Below are positions 56,420 through 64,000 of a stretch of 64,000 nt of DNA, one piece after another (the stretch's first letter is position 1; each line of letters starts with the position of its first letter). Below the pieces are notes generated by a model. That model saw nothing but the letters and a program-made list of their open reading frames with translations. It did no database searches and was not told the DNA's origin. Origin of the DNA: Cycas panzhihuaensis. Its lineage: Eukaryota > Cycadophyta. A program made the translations under genes and the position numbers. Location of the stretch: the NCBI GenBank assembly GCA_023213395.1, contig CM041465.1:234677741-234741740 (forward strand). Reading direction: 5' to 3'.

Positions 56420-59240
56420 TAGATACGCATCTACGGGATTGTTGCTATGCTCAATATGAATGAAGGTGGTGAATAATTGATGTTGAAGGTGTGGATGAGA
56501 ACTTATAAGCAAAGGGAACACCATGTAGGGCATCCATGCACTAAAGCACAAGTTCGAGACCTGCGAATGGCACCCAACTACCTTGTACTAACTTTCGATC
56601 TGAAAGAAGAGGCACATGTAGGGGTAGCCTAGATAGTCTCAAGAGGAAGGTCCTCCCACCCTTAGATGGCCAGAAGGGAAGAGGAGGAATCCTCGATGGG
56701 TTTTCTTATGACGAAGGAAAATAAAGGTGATAGGGTGTAGGCGAAGGGCCTAAGATGAATGCGAGTAGGCTTTCCTAGTTTACTTGGTCTAGACAAATAC
56801 AACTAAGGGAAGGAGTAAAGGGATGGACTAAAGGCAATTCACTCTGTTTCCTCTCTCTTTCACTTAATATATAAAGGACAAGAGAAAAAAAGGGAGTACA
56901 AGCATTTTGTATGTAAGCAAACAAGCTAGATGAAATGCATCTATGGGTATTTTCAGGATGGATAGGAGAAAGGGGGAGGAATGTATTTCCTACTATGCCT
57001 TTTCCTATAGAAAAGTAAACATGTAATGTTCTTATGCAAAATATGCAAGTGGCTAATTGATTCTCTCCTTTTGCTCTTATGTAACCTATTAGATTAATAT
57101 AATAGATTTTGTACAAAAGTAAAAAAGAAAAGAGGTGATGGGAAAGAGGGACAGAACATACCTGGAAAGTGTAGTGGCCAATGAAGGACCTCACTCATGC
57201 ACAACCTATACCCTCTTGCCAATTAGTTGGTGTGTGAACAAGGTTGATGTGGAAGATAGGGGCTTTCTTACTTTCCCCTTATGAGAGATAAGCAAAACAG
57301 AAAAGATAAGGGAGACAAATGAAGTGAAGGAGAAAAGGAGGGCAAAGGCTTACCTGGGACTAGACATCCTTTCCCTTTGCAGATGTTACTTTGAACCTGC
57401 ACACATACGAGTTTCTGCCTTCCAAAAAGGGGCTGCAAGAAGGCTATATGTATGCAAATATATGTAATCTGAATGCTTAAAACATTATATTTAAATTAAA
57501 CTAACTACTGCTACAAACAACTCAACTTTCCTCAAGCAAACCACACATGTCAAGCAAGAAAAAGGAAAGGGCAGCCTTAGGATGGAAAACCCCTCTGCCA
57601 AAGTTCTCCATGCAGCCTTTAGTTATAGTAAGGTAGGGATATGTGACAATTTTTATACAACTAACAAGTATGAGAATGTGTGAGGCAAGATGTTAGGGAG
57701 GTACCGAGGTAACATGGTCACTATAGACAACGATCCATCACACAAGTCTCACCAAAGACCCTAGGGGATGCCAAGAAAAGTTAGGGGCATGAAGGAGGCT
57801 CGAAAGAGGGGCGTGTAGGCTTGGAACTAGCATAGCAAGGGCTACACACATTGATATCTAGTGCAGGCCAAGACTTCACCCTCTCCTAGCTAACCCAAGA
57901 AAAGTATAGAAGCAAGAGAAGAAAGACGGGAAGGGGGTTGCCCTTGGGGAGTAGGTCTGAGAGGGACAGATCCTGCCTTACTCCCTTTGCCTAGTCTTTA
58001 TGAGCCTTCTCTTACTGCTTTCTTGAGGAAAACTAGTGGAGAAATAAGGTGAAAATATGAGAGTGCAAAGCTAAACTCCAAGAAAGATAACTTTTACTAT
58101 AGCTAAAGGGAAGAGAGCAGGAAAATATACTTGAAAATTAATCTAATATAGAAAGAATACACATAAAACTCTGGAAATAAGACCTAAGGTACCTACTGGG
58201 CTAAGTCTAGGGTAAATTTTCCCCTATAACTAGTGAGAAAGAGGAGTTCGTGTAGGGTTTTCAGGAGGTTTCCTTAAGAATAATTCTGGAAGATGCTTGC
58301 AGAGGTATATCTAAAGGAGAACCATGAAAATCTTGCTTGAAAGTGTTTGGAGGAGGGCCTCCCACCACATAGAAGAGCCGTTGTAGGTGGGTCCTAAGCT
58401 GGAGTTACAGGAAATGTAGGATTGTAGACATACCTATGGAAGGAGGGAGGAAAAAAGTAAAACTGCAACAGTAGAAAGTCAAGCTGGAGAGCCAAGAGAT
58501 GTGAAATGATGATCTTTTTGGGATTTATACCCATCTCAACCCCAATCGAGTGTTTAGGGTGCGAATAGGGTTAATTTAGGTGAGTGACCATGTGGCAATT
58601 CTATGAAAAAAGCAAGAATTACCATGGTAGATATAAAAAACAAGTTGCAATAGTCACACTGCAATAAACTTTGTAGTACCGTAGTAAACTTTGTAGTACC
58701 GTGACAAACTTCATTGTATCACTTAGTTTATAGTAGTGCAGGACTACTAAGGTAGAATGGCAATAAACAGGGTTCTGGGAGCCCTAGAAGAAGTATATCA
58801 TGCTTGAGGAGGGGTTGGCCCTCTTGTACAGGTGGCTAAGGATAGTGTGGGAGGCATACGAACTAGACCAAATAGAGCATCAAGGGCTAAAGTTCCCAGA
58901 AATATTATGATAGGGACACAAGGTTAAGGTATGAGCAGATCATATGAGTCAAGTGAGGCTTAAGGCAATGTGGAGGTGGTGCAGAGGGTCATAGAGTGCC
59001 ATGGGGATGCCTACCTTGTAGAAAGGCAGGTCCCATAAGTCGTCATAGGCTAACAATATGACAAGTAGCATGATCAAGCAAATGGATGCAAGGTGATCAT
59101 ACAAATAAAGCAGTCAGGCATGCAATAAGGCAATACTTCTGTCAACCTTTCCAAAGAAATAATAAAAGTGAAAAGGGAGAAGCATACTTGTGCTTACCTG
59201 AGTTGACCTGTCTGTATCCATTCCCGATAGCCGGGAAACA
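56420..59240 (-). repeat. LTR shared by gypsy E (3') and gypsy B (5')
   Basis: On the minus strand it starts TGTTTCCC at 59240, after polypurine AAGGGGGCAG of element E, and ends GTATCTA at 56420, before gag of B; 2,821 bp. It has CAG/GTAAGC 43 nt in (GT at 59197-59196), AAACT-N14-AGTTT (58706-58729) and TATAAAT (58523-58529). Confidence 0.82.
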
Positions 59241-59639
59241 CTGCCCCCTTGGTAGTAGAGCCTTGCTGCTCAAAAGCATGGTGCGATGGTGAATGCTAGC
59301 AACAAAACTGTCAGTAGCACATGTGTATGTATATATATAAATCATGATCATAGCAGGAGTCAAGGGTATCAGCAAGCATTGTGGTAGAATGCATGGATAC
59401 AAGGACAAGGGTGGATACAATATAGGGGCTACCTATGTGCCACTAGAGAATCAATGGGAATCTAAGAAGGATGAGGGGGCTGCCACCATCGTAAGAGTGC
59501 AAAGAGAAGTGCATGATGATATTAGGTGAATGAGCAAACCTGGTAGTCACCATAGTTTAACCTTATTAGCAGCTAGCTTTTAGAGATGTAAGCAGATCAT
59601 AACAAGAGGTGCAAGATGACCCAAGACTTGGGCAACAGG
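59241..59639 (-). other. Gypsy E 3' untranslated stretch and polypurine tract
   Basis: The polypurine tract on the minus strand, ACCAAGGGGGCAG (59241-59253), abuts the LTR. The rest resembles 12830-13213 and 46885-47280. No gene is seen. Confidence 0.65.
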
Positions 59640-60077
59640 GTGGCCGGGCAAGTCTCAGAGGCAGTCAACAAGAGGAGGAAGGTGACGCTCAAGGATGAGG
59701 CAAATAAGGCTATCCACCTCAGTGTTGAGGGCCCGAGGGATTTGTCAGATGTTAACAGACTGGAAACAAGCTAACAGGGATCTAGCAGTCGAAGCAAGGG
59801 CTCTCAAGTATGGGCATTGCACCTGGTAGACCTAGGTGAGATGGGACACCACCACCTGGGAGTCGTAAAGAAGAACGATAGATCCATGATGGAAACAGAG
59901 TGCATTAGTGAGGGCTTCAATAACGGCCATGTACTCAGCTTTGTTATTGGTGGCCTCTGGGAGGAAGATCCCAAAGCACAGAAAATCATGTCTAAAAGGG
60001 CCGTAAAGAATCCATACAGTGGTAGAAGGTCCAGGATTACCATGGCTTCCACCATCGGTAAAGATGAAGAGAGTTAT
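59640..60077 (-). pseudogene. Gypsy E extra (archaeal-type) RNase H
   Basis: This is the best-preserved copy for catalytic residues: TLFIFTDGGSHGNPGP (Asp), PEATNNKAEYMAVIEALTNAL (Glu), IVLLYDSQVVVSHL (Asp), and near 59714-59722 the final Asp in EVDSLICLI. The start codon position reads ATA where A and B have ATG. It is a stand-alone RNase H downstream of integrase, divergent from the PMD promoter 538 bp away. Confidence 0.78.
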
Positions 60078-60614
60078 GGATGAGTAGAGAAAGTGTCTCG
60101 GTAGAGAAAATGTATAATAAAGTTAGAGTCAAAGCAAAAGAGGCTCGTATGGCAAGCAATAAATGGCTGTAAAGGGTAGGAGGACCTAGTAATGAGGCTA
60201 CCCAAGGACGGGAGCAGGCTATCTGACCAATGGCTAGGAGCGAGCAGCAAAAAGGCACCCTAGGATGCCAAAGGTTGCTTAAGAGAGCAAAGAATGACAA
60301 TGAATAGAGGGAGCATTCCCTTTGGAGACCCCAGGGGTTAGAATAGGCTATAAAAATGAGTCCATGATGGCAAAACGAGCCAAACGAGTATAAACTCAGG
60401 CATGCATAGGAGTAGCACACAAAACGAGACAGAAGGGCCCAGTAAAAATGCATCGACGAGGTGCCATAAATGCATCTAAAGGGATGATCAAAACGGAGGC
60501 TATGGAAGTGCAATAGGAGATAGGGCCAAAAGGCAATGATGATCGGGGATGAGAAATGATCTCAAAGGCTGTCATAGAAGTAGAAATGGAGAAAGTGCCC
60601 GTAAGGGCCCTGCC

Positions 60615-60623
60615 TATATAAGG
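60615..60623 (+). promoter_or_regulatory. TATA box of the gypsy E PMD gene
   Basis: GCCTATATAAGGAAAAT, as in A and B, 167 bp before the exon 1 ATG. Confidence 0.7.
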
Positions 60624-60781
60624 AAAATTGATGAAAACAGAATTCATTTTCATGGGTAATCGAATGAATCTAGAGACCTTCCCAGATGTAGTGGAGCTCC
60701 ACCTGACTTCAGAGGCACACAGAGAGAGATCTAACTGTTAGATCGAGACTAGGAGATAGTCGTTAGGATCAAAGCAATGAG

Positions 60782-63108
60782 ATGGTAAGCGCTCAACTAG
60801 ATCTAATGAGTGGATTATCAAAACCATATCCCATATCGCAATTCAAAGTTCGTAGCTTTTTATTATTTTTACGTAGTTTTTTAAGGCCCCATATGGGCAA
60901 AAAAAATATATCTAGGAGTCTGAACTAGACCTAGAGAGAGGTGGGACTAGGGCATTAGGTAGTCTTAATCCTAGTGGGCCTGGCTATGGCTCACTTTGAA
61001 GATTGTTTTTGGCTTTTTGGGTAGAAAACCCTCCTTTTTGAGGAGGTGACATTCACACCGCGACAAAGATCGTGGTGTCATGATCTTTACTATGGGGCCT
61101 CGATCGTCATGGGACCCAGGCCAAACTATACGGTACCATAAAGTTTGGCATGATATGAAGGTAGAACAACTGAAAAATGAAGATAGAGGCCCAGGAGTCC
61201 CAAAATCTTGACTGAATGAGGCTGAGAGACAGTCCAGAGGATAAGGGGTGAGGATAGGTCAAAGTCTGACTTATTTCACGGTGTTTTGCAGGTCATGATT
61301 GTAGTGGAGAACCACAAAAACATAGGTATGGCTATGCTTAGCTTTATAGAGATGATGTCACTGGAGGATAGATAGATACTATTAAGATGTGGCTTACTGA
61401 AGGTCATGAGGATACCCTAATACGCATCAGATTAGAGATTGTTAGTGGATATAATACTAGGATAGATGGAGGTATGTCTTCCATCTACCCCAAGTAGAGG
61501 ATGTATTAGTGACACCATGAGACATCAGGAGGATACTGGGGGTACCAGCGACAGTGAGTCAGATGATACTAAGAGTGTTGCCCAACAATGAGGTAGCACA
61601 CCGGGAGGCTGCTACTTTCTTTATGGGCTCAGACAAGTGGGAGACATGAGGGATACCTCTCCAAACCATGGTGATATTAGGGATTCCTTAGGTGAGGAAG
61701 CTGATCACATTGTGTATTCTGTTCTGGATATCCCAGAAACAGAACTATAGGGATATACCAGGTGGTTAGATGGACGCGGTGTGCCAATGTAAGGTAGGAG
61801 AGAGGATGGACTGGGCTACCCTCATAGCAGCGAACCTCGTCACACAGTTAGATGCCATTCAGGAAGCAGGAAAGGGTAGACTATCATATAGTACCCTACT
61901 ATAGTGCTATTTTTTTTAACCACTTTAGAGCAATGGCGCCGACAGGGGGACCACACCCTATCTAAGAGTGGGCCCCAATGGTACACAGGTGGTAGACTAG
62001 GTTTAGAGGGGGCGAGGACCAGGCTTATGTCCATCACTCAGTGGAGGCCACATCGCTAGACCTCCTCACCATGATAGACTACATAGCAGACCTATACAAA
62101 GCTGTGAGGTGGGATAGCGATGACAAGATAGGTGGGGTAGGAGTGCCCCTAGGAGATGACGAGGGCAACAATGGAGGTGATGGGGCCAGCCCATCATAAG
62201 TTACAAGAGAGGTAGGCCCATCAGGGACCGCAGGTGGAGAGGCAAGTCCATCAGGGACTGCAGGTGGAGAGGTAAGCCCGTCAAGAGTTACACAGGAGGG
62301 TAGGGGGCCAGTGACACGGGCCTATCGGTTACGGATCGTTAGGAGATCTGGAGAGGTAGTTACACCAATTAAGGAGAGGAGGGATGCCCCAATTACTGAG
62401 GCGGTAGTTGAGGAGGTACCTGTAGCTAGTGGAGTACCTGGTAGAGGCAGTCACCTATGTAGAGGAGTTGATAGCTGCACCAGGTAAGACATAACCTTCT
62501 CTATCATCGTTTGGTTGCTAGATATACATGTATAGTTTGATTTTGATTTAATATATGTATGGACATGTACTGATACATGATGTGTCAGATTGCAGGTATA
62601 GCAGATATCCAGAGACTGGTGGAGGCAGTAGTCCAGGAGATGTTCCTCCAGGCCTACACAGAGGGGCAGCCTCCATCCAGGTGGATGATGAGCCCCGATC
62701 GGCAGGCGCCCACGCAGTTTGTTTGCCCCATTGGTGAGGATGAGAGACATATAGATTGCAGAGTCCCAAGAGTATAAGGCACGTATGGAATAGCAATAGA
62801 TAGAGCTGGATACTACCCAGGCTCAGAGGGATACCTTATAGAGTCAGGTACACGCACTAGAGGCTCAAGGAGGAGCTGGAGGGGATACAGAGAGCCGTAT
62901 TTAGCTAGCAGTGATGGAGGAGCATCTCAGAGGGATGGAGGTGAGGCTCCGCAGTGTAGAGAGTGATCGAGATCATATCGAGGCCCAATATGATCGACTA
63001 GTAGATGAGGTGGCATTGAGGTCGATGAGGAGTAGGACCCATACTCACACAGCGACGATGCCCCTAAGGAGGCTACAAGATGAGGGGAGCAAGAAAAGAG
63101 GCTCCTAG
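60782..63108 (+). pseudogene. Gypsy E antisense plant-mobile-domain gene
   Basis: Exon 1 is 60782-60805 (MVSAQLDL). Intron 1 is 60806-61291 (donor now AT instead of GT; acceptor TTTTGCAG; 486 bp). Exon 2 begins VMIVVENHKNIGMAM. PMD text RYVFHLP...DIRRILGVPA lies near 61460-61545, then QNYRDIPG (61740) and DWATLIAANLVTQLDAIQEA (61810-61870). A Gly/Pro tail repeats PSGTAGGEASPSG-like units (62200-62290). Intron 2 is 62484-62595 (112 bp, phase 1). Exon 3 has GIADIQRLVEAVVQEMF and ends with a likely coiled coil (EEHLRGMEVRLRSVESDRD). Stops in exon 2 make it a pseudogene. Confidence 0.8.
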
Positions 63109-63943
63109 AGACTAAGGAGGAGTCTAGGAGGGATGTGGTCCCCAGGAGAGGGATTGCATTGACCAAAAGATGACACCCTAGGGGTGGGGTAGTAGTAGAG
63201 TAGTATATAGAAGTTTTGTTTTAAACAGGGGAAAACACGGACCTCCAGGAGTCACCATATATAGTCACATGATTGTACCATCCCTGCAAGGACTTTGGCT
63301 TCCCACAAAAGATGTACCATATCATTTGTATGATATGACACATGATTATTTTGATGTATATAGACGGGGTGATTGATACCCCATTTGGTGTATGATGATG
63401 CATATCATAGCATGTGATGGATGATATATATGCTTTTGTTTGCATGTTTATATATGTATGTATACGAGGGTGTGCAGATGCGTGAGGATATGTATGATTG
63501 TACTTTGAGCTAATTATTGTATGATTTTTATGTTATGATATTTGTTTGAGCCATACACATTTCCTTTCATGTAGGGGCATATTCTTAGCAGAGGCACACA
63601 CAATCACCATAAGTAGCGGTGATAGATACATGTGAGGCTAGGAAATAGGGTGGCACACATGTCCACATGGGAGCATAGTGGGATATGCAAAGGAAATACC
63701 AATAGGATGGGAGTGATGGCACTTTAGAATGCCATCCTAATTGGGGGCATTGCCCAAATAGGAGGACAAGATCCTAGGAGGAATGGGAACAAGGGTTCTG
63801 TTGGAGGAACCAAAATGGAATGAGAGGGTCACCCCAAACTGTCATTTTGCCTATGGCTAGGAGGAATGGGAACAAGCTTAGGGTGGTAGTTTAGTCTCAT
63901 TTCACAGTGTGAAAGAGGTAACAAAGAAATTATGTATGGAATT
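63109..63943. other. Gypsy E spacer between PMD gene and pol
   Basis: No coding sequence. The conserved block is at 63246-63366, then TATGTATGTATA-rich DNA, then a stretch matching 51370-51740 and the reverse of 27290-27560. Confidence 0.55.
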
Positions 63944-64000
63944 TCTTGAGGAATTTCCTGTTAACAACTTTCTCAAATTCAAGGCCCTCCAGGGTGGCGA
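63944..64000 (-). pseudogene. Gypsy E integrase C-terminal end, cut by window edge
   Basis: The minus strand reads the counterpart of EGLKFEKVVNRKFLKE in A, and aligns with 51750-51805 in B. Confidence 0.65.

Larger units (their letters stand above)
38481..59240 (-). mobile_element. Gypsy B: Tat-like element sharing both LTRs with neighbours
   Basis: On the minus strand: 5' LTR 59240-56420, truncated gag, protease, RT, RNase H and integrase (to about 51746), a spacer, an antisense PMD gene (plus strand 48536-50945), extra RNase H (47806-47410), polypurine tract, and 3' LTR 46884-38481. The bases outside its two LTRs (59241-59245 and 38476-38480) do not match. Each LTR also serves a neighbouring element, so B has no target duplication of its own. 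Confidence 0.8.
56420..64000 (-). mobile_element. Gypsy E: 3' part of a further Tat-like element
   Basis: Minus-strand order from the window end: integrase C-terminus (64000-63944), spacer, antisense PMD gene (plus strand 60782-63108), extra RNase H (60077-59640), polypurine tract, LTR (59240-56420). The rest of pol lies right of the window. It shares its 3' LTR with gypsy B. Confidence 0.8.

Noticed and set aside
56775-57194. A 139-aa minus-strand ORF inside the E/B LTR.
   Set aside because: It is LTR sequence with no counterpart frame in the LTRs of A, D or the B/C LTR; likely chance.

Overview
This window is repeat DNA from a large plant nuclear genome, probably a flowering plant; the species cannot be told from the sequence. 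Every stretch that can be interpreted belongs to an LTR retrotransposon or to an endogenous pararetrovirus (family Caulimoviridae). I see no ordinary host gene, rRNA, tRNA or CRISPR array. Almost all coding regions carry stops and frameshifts, many explicable as C-to-T or G-to-A changes, as expected of old methylated transposons.

Layout. (1) 1-12602, minus strand: a Ty1/copia element (copia-1), split inside its gag zinc knuckle by about 10.7 kb of pararetrovirus DNA (681-11411). The viral insert is a head-to-tail concatemer of about 1.7 genome units with a monomer of about 6.24 kb. Its layout is movement protein, then capsid-protease-RT-RNase H, then a 3' ORF of unknown function, with an initiator-Met tRNA primer site and an intergenic region holding five hairpins. 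(2) 12603-16353, plus strand: the 3' end and 3.1-kb LTR of a Ty3/gypsy element (D). (3) 16354-17510 and 33813-38480, minus strand: a decayed gypsy element (C). (4) 17511-33812, plus strand: a 16.3-kb gypsy element (A) inserted in the integrase region of C with a GAGAG target duplication. (5) 38481-46884: an LTR shared by C and the next element B, interrupted by a complete copia element (copia-2, 39979-45262, duplication GTTAG). (6) 46885-56419, minus strand: internal region of B. (7) 56420-59240: an LTR shared by B and element E. (8) 59241-64000, minus strand: 3' internal part of E, running off the window. The nesting is four deep (C > D > copia-1 > virus), and E-LTR-B-LTR-C forms a head-to-tail array with shared LTRs.

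The gypsy family (A-E) looks like the Tat lineage: long LTRs, an FMDD variant RT motif, a DNGS protease and an extra archaeal-type RNase H downstream of integrase. Between integrase and that RNase H it carries an antisense gene for a plant mobile domain (PMD) protein. Comparison of three copies gives a gene model: a TATATAAGG box, a start codon with an 8-codon first exon, a phase-0 intron of 484-498 bp, the PMD exon, a phase-1 intron of 112-122 bp, and a last exon ending in a likely coiled coil. A spaced palindrome (AAACT, 14 nt, AGTTT, often centred on GGTACC) occurs upstream of the LTR TATA boxes and also in the first PMD intron. This suggests shared regulation of the element's sense and antisense genes.
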